64,000 nt of DNA, taken from NCBI GenBank assembly GCA_013399115.1, contig VXAA01001939.1, positions 1 through 64,000 on the forward strand, written 5' to 3'. Positions 26,491 to 39,792 of the stretch are shown piece by piece (the first letter of the stretch is position 1; each line of letters starts with the position of its first letter). Source of the stretch: Anseranas semipalmata. Lineage: Eukaryota > Chordata > Aves > Anseriformes > Anseranatidae. A model generated the notes under the pieces. That model did no database searches and was not told the DNA's origin. It was given only the letters and a program-made list of their open reading frames with translations. A program made the position numbers and the translations under genes.

Positions 26491-26770
26491 AAAGCATCCG
26501 TGGGGCACCACTGCTCAGCTTTGCTCGAGGGCTGGGCACTGCGGGAGCTGCTGGGACCTACCCCTGCCTGCAGCTGCGTGGCACGAGTGCCGCAACACCA
26601 ACGCTTTCAGGAAGCAGCGGACTGTGCTGTCCCCAGGAGCGGTGTGGGACACGAGGCTGCACAACCAGCCCTGGGAGATCTGCGTTGTCTGTAGCATTCG
26701 GGCAGCACTGCTTCCCCTGCCAGGATTTCTCCTTTCAAACCAGCCGCCATGAGCACGCCGTGCACCCAGA
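26490..26770. other. Small CpG-rich patch
   Basis: About 15 CpG dinucleotides fall within roughly 270 bases, against a strongly CpG-depleted background. The patch is GC-rich and open on both strands, as expected for GC-rich DNA. It could be a small orphan CpG island, a GC-rich repeat not yet CpG-decayed, or an untranslated exon. No TATA box or transcript evidence is visible. Confidence 0.55.
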
Positions 26771-27808
26771 AACCCTGGCTTTTAGGTTTCTCTCCTGCTT
26801 TTTCCAGCTGATCTGAGGAACAATGAGGCAGCGCAATACCTTGCCAAGTAAGGTGGCTTATCATTATCATGGGAGGAGTTCAAAAGCTGGCTGATAAAAG
26901 CCTACAGGGATTAATGCAGTGCAAGATCCTGCTTGAAGGAGCTGGAATGGATAACTTAACATATTTTTTGTCTCCTCCTGCCCCCACCCCACCCTTTCAT
27001 GTATTTAGTTCTTTGATTTGCTTATTAACCTGTGATTTTTCTGTTTTTACCCTTTATTCCTTTCTTCTGTTCTAGTGTTTGAGGTCTGAAGCAAACACTA
27101 ATTAACAAAAATTTGCTAAAAAATCTCATCACTGTAGATAACATCTGTTTCTTCACCTCTGAAAATAACCTTCACACTTTTTGACATACTTAGCCTGCGC
27201 TGTGGGTTTTGAAGGTAGCTACAGTGGTGAACAAGACATTTTCTTTTGGTGCCTACCATCCAAAATGGTTTCAAGCTCCGTTCTGGAACAACTTGCTGTC
27301 TCTCTGATGAGCCACCGGGTACTCAAGCATTTGGGGTCTGTCCTGCAGAGGAAGCCATTTTGAAGTGAAGTGGTAAGTTTACAGAGCCATGTTCCTGCTG
27401 CCAGCTGGGACACGAAGGGCCTTGTAGCAACCTAAGAATGCAGCAAGGTGAGCTGGGAATTTCCTTGTCCCATGTTGCCTCTTAGCCACTGCAGAGGTGC
27501 ACCCTGGGCTCGGGGCTGTGCTTGCAGCCTGTCCTGGGTTAACCCACCTGGAGCTCCAAGATCTTGGCTACAGAAGATGGTTGCAGTCATATAACCCTGG
27601 ATTTCATGGCTTTCTGCTGAATATGGGTCTCTGACGTGGAAACCTGCTGCCCAGTGCACGTGGGTGAGTGGAGTCAGTACTGGGAGAAAGGCTGTTTTAT
27701 ACATGCATGGGGAACGGTGGCACAGCTCTGAAAGGTGGTCAAAAACTCAGTATTTGCCGAGTGGTTAGGTAGTCAGGAGGCTGGACATCTGCCCAGCAGG
27801 TTGTGCTT
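26771..27808. other. Non-coding DNA, no gene seen
   Basis: A C-rich run (CCCCC-A-CCCC-A-CCC) lies at 26981-26994. Nothing else is recognisable. Confidence 0.55.
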
Positions 27809-28310
27809 AGAGTCAGAGAATAATTTAGGTTGGAAGGGACCTCAGAGGTCACCTCATCTGAACTTTTCTTCAGAGCAGGGCCAACCTCAAGTTACAGCAG
27901 GTTGCTTAGGGTAGTCCCCAGCTGAGTGCTGAAAATCTCCACAGATGGAGATTCCACCATCTCTTGGAGCAACATGATCCAGCGCTTACCCATTCTCGCT
28001 GTGAAGATGTTTTCCTTACAGATGGCTGGAATATCCCGTCCTCCAACATGTGACTGTTGGCCTCTCTTCCTTTGCTGTGCATCTCTGAGAAGAGTTTTGC
28101 ACTGTTTTCTCTGTAACAGCTTTTTAGTTAGTTGAAAGCAGCAGTAATATCCCTCCTTAAACTTCTCCTCTCCAGGTTGAGCAAGACCATATCCCTCAGC
28201 TGTTCCCCACACATTGTGTGCTCTAGCCGGTCAACTTGCTCCAACTGGTGAACATCTCTCCTGTACATGGGGGACTAAAATTGGACACAGATTCAGTGTC
28301 CAGTAACTTG
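27809..28310 (-). mobile_element. CR1 LINE 3' portion (minus strand)
   Basis: Reading plus strand left to right, the element is in reverse. A degenerate octamer end is followed by GGTTGGAAGGGACCTCAGAGGTCACCT, the CR1 tail. Then come the conserved stretches for the ORF2 C-terminus, for example CTTCTCCTCTCCAGGTTGAGCAAG, the complement of the conserved region encoding LFSLEKRR. Divergence and small gaps suggest an old copy. The 5' truncation point is near 28310 and is approximate. Confidence 0.85.
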
Positions 28311-28920
28311 GAGAACACTCCAAGTAACAAATAGAGGGGAATGGTCACTTTTATCTGTCTATATCAATTCTCAAAGCCACTTACTTGCCAACTATTGTAC
28401 AAACATATTGAGCTTATTTGTAAGCAAGGTTGTCCTTGATTTTATCTTGGTATTCTTGAAAGTCCCATCAAAAGATGTGGTTATACAGGCTGGCTTGCTA
28501 GGTGAGGGAGGTAGATCTGATAACAGGTTTCACAGAAGAGACCTTTGTCCTGCCCGTGATTCCAGAAGGATGTTGCTAGAGTTGCAAAGAGTTTTGTTCA
28601 CTTCCAGGGTCATTTCACAATTCCTGGGATCATATGTTATAGTCCTTCTGTAGCATAGTTCCCACTTCTTTTCTGCAAATTGGGCTTGCTTGGCAGTTCA
28701 TGTCCACTTTGCTGACATTTAGTCTTTTGGCCCATGTGCCTTGTTCCATTTCTACAGTACTTAGCTAATTTCACATCAAAAGTCTTAAAAAAAAAAAAAA
28801 ACTACTTTGGCTGTCCAAATGCCCAGCTGTTACTTAAAATCTCATGTAGTTGCAACTAAAAGTACACTTTTAGAAGATGTTACTGAGACTCTCCTTATAT
28901 AGTATCTCTGAAGGACTAGG
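28311..28920. other. Non-coding DNA, no gene seen
   Basis: Unclassified AT-rich sequence with a 15-base A-run ending at 28801. Confidence 0.55.
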
Positions 28921-29345
28921 TGAGAGACAAGATGAGTGGTTGAATGAATGCAGAAGGCATTAAAACATACAGACTGCCAGCACAAAGCAGGAGATGTCAA
29001 AGAGGCTCAGGAATGAGCTCTTGACTGTGATATAGAGCAGCTCTGCATGTAGCTCAGGCCAACAGCTGGCGTGATTGCGAGGGAGGGAGAGGGTGGCATG
29101 GAGAGGGTGGCTGTGGCGTGAGAGGGCAGAGGTGAACCTCCATTGACTGAGACAGGCAGTATGACTTGTTTGGATGGCTGCTGGCCTGGATTGCAGACAG
29201 CACAGCCTCTGGTTAGCCGGGCTTTGTCCCGTTTCCTATGTGCAACCCCCAGAGCTGAGGGCAGCAGTTGTACAGTTTGCACTTTGCAATAAAGGCATGG
29301 TTTTGCACACTTCTTGACCCTCTTTGTATTTTTTTTTTTTTTTTG
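28921..29345 (+). other. GC-rich block ending in AATAAA, possible LTR or transcript relic
   Basis: This GC-richer block contains a GGGAGGGAGAGGG tract (29081-29093), then AATAAA at 29288-29293 followed within 20 bases by TTTTGCACA and a T-rich run. Such a layout occurs at the R/U5 end of avian endogenous retrovirus LTRs and at the ends of transcripts. No matching second copy or target duplication was seen, so the class is undecided. Confidence 0.25.
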
Positions 29346-32300
29346 GTAAAACTAAATTTTTGAATTCTTTATTTGCCTGGGCAGCTGGGATGACTGCAAA
29401 GGTCCTTGCCATCTAGCGAGCTTATGCTGTGGTTTCATGATACAGAGTGCTTGGCAGCCACACCAGCTCAAGGCAGCCTTGTTCTGCTGCTGCTCATTTC
29501 CCACCATCAAGTGCTGCACTCAAACAAAGGTTTGCAGGTCTGCATGAAGAGCTGGGTCAGGGAATACAATGAGCTTTGAAAACATCCCCAGATGATTCCA
29601 AAACCTCCACATCATGAAACCACAGCCTTGCTCCCCAACTCAGGGTAGCAGCCTCCAGTATGTCCTTCCTCTTGTCACTGAGAGAGTCTATTTCCAAACC
29701 TTGGTGGCTTTTACTACCATGCTGTGGTGTGAAACCTTCCTGCAACATCTACCAAGTTTTGTGAGAGTGATTTGTTTATCCATGTGGGGGAGCATAGCTG
29801 TGATGGCTGTGTCATTTCTTGCTGGCTGGATATACTCAGCCTTAGTGGCTGGTAATCACATTGATATGAAAGAAGAGTATATCAGAGACTTTGTACCTCC
29901 CATTTTGTACTTAAGAGAATCCTCTGACAAAATTTTATCCATATGGGGGGGTCAAGACATGGTATTAAGCAACAAACACTTCCTCATCTGTTGCTTGTCT
30001 CCTTCCCTAGTCTTATAGAGGTGGACATGTATTGGTAGATAGAGACAGGAGTATGGTATTACCTTCAGATTCCTCCTTTGCCCCAGAACTTTGGCTACAT
30101 CAATATCAATAAAAGAAGCAGCTCCAGGGAACATTCTTAGACTCAGAAACTTGGCTGTATGCAGTGCTAATTCCTTAGAGCAGTCTCTTGCATAGGTTGG
30201 CCAGGGTAAACTAGAACTCACAAACAGCTCATGGATTTTGACATTCTCCCAGGTATGGTACAGGAACTAGCAAAAGCCAGGGATTATTTGCAACAGACAA
30301 TACACATATTGTTACCTTGTTTTGGAGAATAATGGAGTTTAATTACATGGATGCAGGCTCTTCTGTGTCATTTGGCCTCAAAGAAAGGCCCTGAGGATCT
30401 TTAAAATAATTGCAGTCTCTGTTTCTGGCATGGGGATGTGATCCTGCTGCTCCCTCCTACAATTTGCCCTTCCCAGTTTCCTCTGCCCCCAGTTTTGCTT
30501 CTGATTGCGGCTTGGTATTCATGCCTTCCTCGCTGTCAGTAATAGTAGGACAGCCTGATATGAATTTGTTGAGTCTCACAGCTGTAGATATCTTTCTAAA
30601 AATATAAGATGCTTAAATTAAGTAGCTGTCTGAGACTCACACCTTTCCTATTTAAGAAGGAAGAAGGAAAGACAAGAAGAAACAAAAAGAGGATAAACAG
30701 GGAAGAAAACAGAACAAACAAAAGAAAAGCCAGAACTAGATGTTCCCTTTCAGCAAACCAGTAAAGTTTGAAAATTCGAAACAGATGGAACCTAAAGACT
30801 CGGAAATCTAGAGGCATGCAAAAAGGTCTTTCTTGAAAATTGATCTTTACTTAACATAAATTTTGGAAAACATTGCATTCTGATTTTAACAACAGGACCA
30901 AAGGAACAATTCTGATCCAGCAAACCCTCACCTGAATAGGGCCTTTGCTCTTTCCTCAGTTTTACCAGTTTTATACTGAGGTAAATATGTTGCTTTCAGG
31001 GGAGTTAAGAAAAACCTGATTCATGCTAGTTTCACTGGAAGGAGAACAAGGGTCAAACTGAGGAGGCCTGTATTTCAGTGAAAGTGATGGATTTATAAAT
31101 CTTTTCTTGCGGGAAAGAATATACACAAATTAAAAATGTCTGGGAGAAACAAAAAGTTGACATCTCAAGGCCAACTGACCACAGAAGCTAACAGTCCAGA
31201 GATTTGCTTGTCTTCCAGAAATAACACAGAAACAGATTCTTTTTGACATCTACAAAGTGAAGAGATTGGACATGACAAACATCTTTAAGTTTTGAAAGTT
31301 TATTCTTCACTTGGAAATTGTCTGTACGCAAATAAGTATTTCTCAGTAACACACCAGCTTCTTCTATGACCAGGCCGGTCACAGGAACAAGCCTGTGGAT
31401 GCTGCCTGCCCTTTAAACCTATTGGTGATGTATTTTAATCCAGCTGCTGGAAGCCAGACATGTTACTGTTCTGTTCATGGTAATGCATTTATCAGCTGTA
31501 GAGAAAATTTATTCTCCAGTTACTGCATAGTTTCACGTGGCTAGAGCGAGTTGGGATCATCTGCTTACCTGATTAATATATATACATATTAGTAAACAAG
31601 AATCATAAGAAAATCCATTTGATGAGTTCCCACAGGAGATCTCAGTGGAACCAGGACTTCACTCTTCAAAATGACTTGTAGAGAAAATGTTTGTTCTATG
31701 CATTGTTTGTTGATTTGGTTAAAATTTTGGATAACGCCATTGCTTTAAGAATGGCTACAGAACTACTGTCTGCTTCATTCTGTTGTTGCTGAGAAACTAT
31801 CTCAGATTCTCACTAAATAATATCTTCTCATGCTATATGTCTGTTTGAAAGAAGAATCTACAAAGATTAAACTTGACATTCATTGAATTCTTTCTAAGCT
31901 TTGATAATCTTTTGTACATTAAACTTAACCTGAAGTTTTTAGAAATCTGATAATCAGGTATTGAAAACTGTCAGTGTCATCTTGATGTTACCTTTTGCCT
32001 TCTAAATAAAAACTAACTACAAATAAGTAGGTCTATCTGGCTTTCAGAAGACATAAGGGAAGTGACAGACTGGTACTACACTCACTGATAATTTATAGGA
32101 ATCGCAGAAGGTCAGATAATTTTGCTACCAGATGCCCTGCAAATGGAGAGGAAAGTACATGCAGTTTGTTTGTACTAAGCTTATTAATGCAGTCATTAAT
32201 TCCAGCCTTCTGCTCAAACAACACCCTGCATGTAAAATAAACGAAATATTGTAGAAGGGATTGCTCTTAGTCCAACCTGACTTTTGAACAAAGACAGATA

Positions 32301-35300
32301 GAGCTATAGTCAATGCTTATAGTCATTACATAGACAACAGCACTATGTGTATAGCACCTAGACAGAAACAAAATGAGGAACTGTAGCCTATTTCTTTTCT
32401 GAAAGCACCATTCTGAATTCCTTTTGTTAGAGTGGCCGTAAGTGCAAAACTTCCCAGTGAAAAGCTTCATCAGGCTTACACTTCAATATCTTCAGGGTCA
32501 ATTGATAGCTCAGCAGGTACATTTTTCCTTGTTTAATGTGACATTGTTGTCTTGAGGTTAAAAATATTGATGCGGGTGTTGTGGTTTGATATTTGGTGCT
32601 TGTAACGAAGGAATCAGAAAGATAAGCCTTTACATTTGTGATTCGTAGGGGCACCTGGGATCAGTCTAGTCTGCAGTGCAGCAACACGTGCGTTACCCAG
32701 GCTGCTGCACTTCATGGACCAAGATGCTCATATCCATGTCATTCTTCCTTACGATTATTTGTGCACCAAAAGCCATGGCAGGTTGCACGTAGAGCTACTT
32801 TATCAGATGTCGCTCAATGAGGGAGTACTGAGAAGATGAACACCTAGATATCTATGAAAGCAGATTCATGCCAGCTATCTTTCTTGTACAGTATCAGAAG
32901 CTACTTCAAACAAGGACTGTCTTGTGGATCCTATTCCATTTAAGAACAAGTATATTCTTGTGCTTCACCTTCTGATATACATTTTCCTGCAAGATTGGGA
33001 AGCCAGACACAGGGAGGAATTTGGAATCCTGAAATTTTACCTTATTTGTGAACTAGAAACACTTCCTCCCTTCAAAAAGTTTGAAATTCTCCCTAGAGGA
33101 AATTTATGCAAAAACATTAATCATTTCAGTGGAACAGTGTTCTGCTTCAATTTCATCATCTTAAAACTCTTATTTTGATAAGCAGGAACCAACTCATATT
33201 GTTCTGCAGGAACCATATGCTAACACTAGTATGATTTTTAAATTATTTGAAAGGCCATTTTAAAATTTTGAATTAAAATGGTTTGTTCCAAGCGATACTC
33301 ATGGAAATTTTTCCTTCTAAATTATATTCTGTCAAAATGGTCAGGTTTACAATGTGTTTATCTTTGATGGAACTGAATTCTGCAATAGAAAACAATTTTG
33401 TTGAAGTTCCACTACAGTGTGAACTTGCTGCTCCTAGAAGCAGGAAAATTACACATGTACCAATCTTTCATTTTACTTTGTTTTGTTTTGCAATACACCA
33501 CAGCACCTATCACTAAAATGGAAAAAGGAACAAAGCTGTCGTTACACAGACAATTGGCTTTAGTCAAAATGCTATTAAACATCTGTGGAAGATGCCCTGT
33601 AACAAGAAATACCTGTCACAATCATCAGGTCAGTCATACTTCTCATTCCTCTAACTTTTTCAAAATCAGGCCAATCCTTACATATCCCCAGTTCTAGCAA
33701 ATCTCTATCCCATCTGGACACCAGCCATTTTTCAAGATGAGCTACACAACACAATGGAAGGAGGAGAAGGAGGGATTTGTTTCCATAATTGTTAGCCCAG
33801 ACAGCATCATTGCTTCCTGTGGTGTGGAGATACCACAGATGACCTTGGCTGTGGCACATGCCCAGGACTGTCTGTCTGGAGCTTCACGTGGCTAATAACG
33901 CATGGGGGAATCACTCATAGGCCTTCCTAGAAAGGCAATATTTTGTCTGTCTCAGCACACTTTGGGGATATCTCCTTTCCTTTCCAAATAATAAGAAGAA
34001 ACTATGTTATGGTGATGCAACACAATGACGATGTAAGTGTGTGGCTGGACACAGACTAGAGATGACTTTTGACAATCCTGAACAAGAAAACTCAGGCAAA
34101 TATCATATAGTCAAGCAACAGTGCACACCTAGCGCCTATCTAGAGGCAGATAGGTTGGTAGCAACCTCAGCATTTCCCACCCTGCCCTGGATGGATACTG
34201 ATGTCACCTACTCCAGTGGTGGATAGTGATGTGTAGGCTGCCTTCAACCCTACAGTCCAATGTGTAAATGTCCTTCTGGCATGCTGAGACAGGTCAGGGA
34301 GCATGCCAGACTTTTGGCTGTGCCTTGCTCCTGGCATCTAAAGACTGTTTAGAAGTAGGCTCTGGTTTTCTGGCAACAAAATTGCAAGCACCCATGCTGC
34401 TGCAATAGAGATGCTCAGGACTTCACTGTGGTCCTGCAGGAATTACAGACCAGCCTCTGAGCCTACCTCTCATCAGAGCTCACCCCTCTCACCATCACAT
34501 ACCTCTGAGCAGAGTCACCTGATTAACTAACCCACAGAGCAGTGCTAACAGTGATTACCTTGGCAGGGCTGAGTTATTTTCAGTGCCTGCAATTCTGTTC
34601 CCTCCAGGTGTAATTACAAGAACAATCAAAACCAGCCAACTGTCTCCAAGTATTATTTCTTGAGAAAACAGATCTTCAAATAGGCTATATATATACTCAT
34701 GTATCTCAACTGTAGCTCAGGGTGGCCTCAAAGCACTCTTACACAGCCTTTCTATGTTTCTCTCCTTAACGAGGCAAAAAAACCAGCCCCTCCTTTTTTC
34801 TTTTGCTATTAGTTATTAACTACATAGTGATGCTCTGAAGTTTTTCTTCCCAGGCCTCCAGCCCTCTGGCTATGGGGCAGGACCTCCAGTAAGAATGGTA
34901 AATTGCCTCCTCCCTATTTACTCAGAGGTTGCTTTCACCAACTTGTATATTGCTTCCCTGTTTTTCTCCCATTACAACCTCCAATTAAGCTGGGACTATA
35001 ATTTCATGAAGTAAAGTCTTATAGTCTAAAAACTTATTTTCTCAGATGAGGTTATATACAGTTTTCATGGAATCACTTCTCTGTACTCCTGTGTTGTTAC
35101 AGACGATTGTGAACAGACCAAAACTGCACAGCAAACAGCCTGATATGGGCAAAGAAACAAGCAGGTGCTTTTACATCGAGCCAAAAGTAGGATAAAAACA
35201 GAAAAGTAGACTACATTAAAAAATTAGTTCAAGAGGTTGGAGTGAGGAGTTGGTGTGCCCAATTGTGTACATTAGTCAGAAGTGAAGGTGCCCTTTTGGC

Positions 35301-36418
35301 TAATGTCAGCTAAAGCTGGGCAGCTTTGCTAGGCAGCCTATAAGAGATTCTTAAATTTCCAAACCACATTGATAATGTACTTTCTGTGGTGCCATAGCTT
35401 CTTAGAAAGTGAAAAAGCAGATTTTAGCTAAAATTACAGCAACTCTTCCTATTTTAAGGAACATTAATGGAGAAACATCCTCTGAATGCTGAAGAAGTTC
35501 CTGACTGAAAAATTTCTGTCTTGGAGAATGATACCCATTAACCTAAGGAGCACAGATGAGATCCCAAGTGAGCTAACACAAGAAGATGCAAAGTCCCTTG
35601 CTTCCACCCATGTAATTGTGAGCTTTTGTGTGTTAGCTGAAATGCAAATCCTATCTGTCTTATGTATGCTAGCTTGGGAGCCCTCTGATAAAAACACACT
35701 AATTGTCTTACAAATTAAGACCAGTGAGGTTGTGAAGAAGGATCACTTTTTTACACCTTTGTCTGTTGCTGCACAGGGCCTGATAAAGTCATTTTCCTCA
35801 TAAGCATGCACTCTGGCTGTAGGTAACAAGAAACACTTTCTACTTTCAAACACTTTTTTCTGTACTATACCTGTGGCTCCAGAGGCGGCTTCCATTCTTT
35901 GAAGCTTTCACCACAAACATGTGCTACCTTATTTTGTGAAAAGTATTGCCATTTGATTGGAGTGAACTTAATTTTCCCCTGTTGCAAAATACTAAATATA
36001 TTTTCTTTGAAAAAAAAAAAATCAAGGTAAAAATAGAAATATCTAGAACTGCAAGTGCTTTTCTTGCTTGTAGGGAGATAAAGCAGCTTCTGAAATGCAT
36101 TTGCAAAGGAAGAACACGCAAATTGGTCTTTTTTTTGTGTGTGTGTGTTTAATTGCTGTAACAACCATGATTTGTTTTCCTTTTCATTATTTTAAGTCTT
36201 GGCCATACAATGAAGTTGTGGAATAGGAAGCATTGCAGAAAATGGTGGAAAGATAAAAAATGAATGAAAAAGTTTGGGATGTGGTTGAAAGATGGCTCCA
36301 TGCCAATGATACTGCTCAAAGTGCCTAGACTCTGACTGATAAGAATGATGAAACTTCAGGAGCAAGCTGATTAAAGAAAGAATGTAGAGGACCTAACATC
36401 ACCAAAAATGTGGTTTTT
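29346..36418. other. Long non-coding stretch, no gene seen
   Basis: No recognised gene or repeat family. The plus frame 29614-30018 (134 codons) has a hydrophobic segment but no family signature. A purine-rich strand runs over 30652-30735. The frame 35486-35803 (105 codons) is unrecognised. Several T/A runs and a (TG)n run near 36137-36148 are present. Confidence 0.55.
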
Positions 36419-36442
36419 GTTGTTGTTGTTGTTGTTGTTGTT
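36419..36442. repeat. (GTT)8 microsatellite
   Basis: Eight perfect GTT units, followed by a T-run. On the minus strand it produces a poly-Gln run in an otherwise unrecognised frame. Confidence 0.9.
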
Positions 36443-39289
36443 TTTTCAACAGGAGAATGCAACATTCAAAAAGAGAGGAAATCAGGAAAAATTGTGTATT
36501 TTTGTTTAGAGAAGAAAGAATTAAGGCACAGCTCAGGTTAGACAGAAAAAACAGGCTAAATAAAATTGTCAAACATGCCTCATTTATGGACTGATAATTT
36601 GCTGATGCCAACAAACTAACAGAAATAAACTCAGGTAAATTCTCCTCTATCCATATTACTGTTAAGACTGGGGTAATTTAAGAAATACTGTTGCTCCACT
36701 GATCTATCCCTTCTTTGTGCTCCTGATTCAAGGAGGACTCATTTGCTGAAAGTGGTACACAAATGCATAGGGACAGTTGCAATAGCTCCACATTTGTGTG
36801 GTACTACATCTTAGCTAATAATCCCAGCCAGCTTTGCGATGGCCTGTGCAAAACTGGTTTGGGTATGTTAATAGCATGCTGCTTTAGTTTACTTGTTAAT
36901 GCTCCTATAGAGACTGCTTTTGTAATGTTTCTCTTTGTGATATTAATTTGTGATACTATAGGTTGGAGAAACAGTAAAGTCATTAATCATAAGAAAATCA
37001 CTAATGCCAAAAATTCACAGTATCCCCATTAGTCATTTCCTAAATTTTTAGCATTTTTTTACTTTGCTTCCGACAACAGGAAAATGAGAAATGACCTGGT
37101 TAAGAATAATTTTTTGCTCTTCTCAAAAAGTTTTAGGAATACACACCATTAAATTCTTGGAATAAGTGGGAGTATGGTATACTGTTGATAAGGTAGTTAT
37201 TTTGACTAAGATTTCTCGTGCAAAAGCAGCTACGTTACAAGATTTTGTTATATATACTCCTATCCGTGTCAGCATGTGGTCTGTTTGCCATTTTGGACCT
37301 CAGTTGTGCAAAGCAACAATTATGCAGGCTATGTAAGTTTGAACATAATTTGCTCTCTGAAAAAGGCCTCAAGACAATATGCTTTCAGTGTTACCATCTA
37401 AGTATTGGCTAGGGTTTATTGAGTATGCCCTGCCTGAAATGTATGGGAGGAAACTACAGAGTTTATGGCGTACATTTCAAAACTTGTATATACCATAATC
37501 ACACCCCTATAAAGCTTTTCCCCCACTTCTCTACTCTTCAGTAGGACCTTGTACACTTCTAGGCTGCACCATCTGTTTTTACCCTGTACTTATCCAAGGA
37601 TAACCATCCTGATTCTGGCTGGGTCATAAGTCACTGCCTCAGTAATGGAGATTAATAATGATGTTTTGTCATGAATGAGTGTTTAGCAGTCTGTGCTTTA
37701 TAAAATTCAAATTATTCACACTTTTTGTGAATCAGACTCTCTCCTGTTCCAAATCATTTAATCTATGTCAGGAAAGGCACAGCTGTTGAGTGGCAACTAA
37801 CTCCGTGGCAAGCTGCCTCTGCACCCTCTTAGGGAATGTGTATGTGCAAACAGCCTCTGGGGTGGCAATGACTGCATGCACTGCACATGCAGCCATGCCT
37901 CTTTTTTTTTTTTTCTTTTTGTGATATATCCAAAGTCTATGATTAAATCCTTCTTACTAGCTTAGCTATCGGCCTTTTACTTTTTCAGATCTGGGCTTTC
38001 CAGAGATGCTTGAAAATCAGTTTTCTGAGCTGTTTGTCTTGAACTTTTTCATATTTTCAAGAGACATTATTTACAGTTTGTGCCAGCCAGTTCCAGTCTT
38101 AGTTTCAACTCCTCACGTGACAGGTTTCTGACACTTAGCAGGATTTTGTTTGCTTGCAGGGGTATAACTTGTAGGCAAGTACTACTGCTTGGAATGATTT
38201 TCACAGATGATGAGCCAGAAAAGTTTATGTAGGGAACCAGTTTCTTTACTCTGGTATTCAGGTTTCTAAGAATGATGCCACAGCAAGCAGTAAGCACCCC
38301 TCTCTTATTTTGCACCCCAAAATCTCATCTCTATATATATTGTAGAAAAAGAACTTGCCACAAAATTTGCATCATATTTAGATTGTTGCTACCCAGTGTT
38401 GTTGCTTTGAAGGACAGTGAATCCATGGCAAGGAAAAATGCATGGTACTTTCACCATAATCTTTCTTCCTGCCCAGGAGCAGAGGAGGGAAATCCAGATG
38501 TCAGGCATGAGCCAGACCCAGCAGGTAGTGTGGCAGATGATATGGTGTCCTCAAATGCAGTGGAAGTGGGGCAGAGGGACTCACAGCTGTATGAGAGCAA
38601 GGCTGGGGAGATCTTGAAGAGCTATAAAGTCAGTAGCATGGGTGGCTTGGAGGAGACAAAGAAGCTTGACTGGAGAAGCAGGGTAGGGGCAGGAGAGAAT
38701 GCGCAAAAGCAGCTAAGGTGTTTGCTGGAAAAAGATCTTCACAGCAGCATAGTCAGAGGGTAATGGCGTTGTGAAGGCAGAGTAAGTGGGGAGCTGCTTT
38801 GGAAGAGACCAGAAGTCAAGAGAAATGGAAGTGTAAGGAAGAGTGTGAGACAGAAATGGCAAATGTTTCTCAGGTTTTACAGAAATCAGAGCCACTCATT
38901 TGGTGGATTTGTATTGCAAGAGTGCTGGAGAAGCTACTTCTATTGCCACTGATTTTGTCTACCTTTATATCCCGCTAAATACCCATTGAAATAAGAAACA
39001 TGGATTGATATCTGAATCTACCTTACCTTTTTTCAATAGTTTCATTAAAAGTAGCCTTAGTAGCTCAAAGTATCATAATCCAGGGCAGAATGAAGCTGAA
39101 CATTGGTTTGTCTGGTTGCCTTTCTCTCTTACGACACATCTGAGATCCAGGATCACAATGTACCCTGCAAGTTTTGATGCTTGCCATGCCAAGTTCTCCA
39201 TGTAAGCTGTAAGGGTTACTCTTCGTGGTAGTCAGCCCTTCTTTTATCTGTAGTTTTAAGATATAATTGGATAGCTGATCATGGGCTCT
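36443..39289. other. Non-coding DNA, no gene seen
   Basis: The longest plus-strand frame is 38272-38763 (163 codons). Its second half is purine-rich and looks compositionally biased rather than family-like; no motif was recognised. A T-run of about 12 lies near 37903. Confidence 0.5.
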
Positions 39290-39792
39290 GAGGCCCCCAG
39301 CACAAGAAGGATGTGGAGCTATTAGAGCGTGTCCAGATGAGTTCCACAAGGATGATCTGAGGGCTGGAGCATCTTTCCTGTGAAGACAGGCTGAGAGAGT
39401 GGGGTTGTTCAGACTGGAGAAGAGAAGGCTGCAGGGAGACCTTATAGCAGACTTCTAGTACCTAAAGGGGGCCTACGAGAAAGCTGGAGAGGGACCCTTT
39501 GTCAGGGGGTGTAGTGATAGGACAAGGGGTAATGGCTTTATACCAAAAGAGGATGGATTTAGATTGGATATAGGGTAGAAATTCTTTGCTTAGAGGGTGG
39601 TGAGGCACTGGAACAGGCTGCCCAGAGAAACTGTGGACGCCCCACCCCTGGAAGTGTTCAAGGCCAGGCTGGATGGGGCTTTGAGCAACCTGGTGTAGTG
39701 GGGGGTGTCCCTGTCCGTGGCAGGGGGGTTGGAACTAGATGATCTTTAAGGTCCTTCCAGCCCAAACCATTCTGTGATTCTATGATTCTATG
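39290..39792 (+). mobile_element. CR1 LINE 3' portion (plus strand)
   Basis: The block contains the CR1 ORF2 C-terminal coding stretch (GGAGCTATTAGAGCGTGTCC for LLERVQ, then TTCAGACTGGAGAAGAGAAGG for the LEKRR region, and GGCACTGGAACAGGCTGCC for HWNRLP). It continues with the typical tail (TTGGAACTAGATGATC, CCTTCCAGCCCAAACCATTC). It terminates in three octamers: ATTCTGTG, ATTCTATG, ATTCTATG (39769-39792). Stops and indels show it is inactive. The 5' truncation near 39290 is approximate. Confidence 0.93.

Noticed and set aside
29614..30018. 134-codon plus-strand frame with a membrane-like segment
   Set aside because: A single hydrophobic stretch arises easily from T-rich DNA; no conserved motif and no supporting gene structure.
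38272..38763. 163-codon plus-strand frame
   Set aside because: The second half is purine-biased and the first half is unlike it; no motif and no acceptor or promoter tied to the frame.
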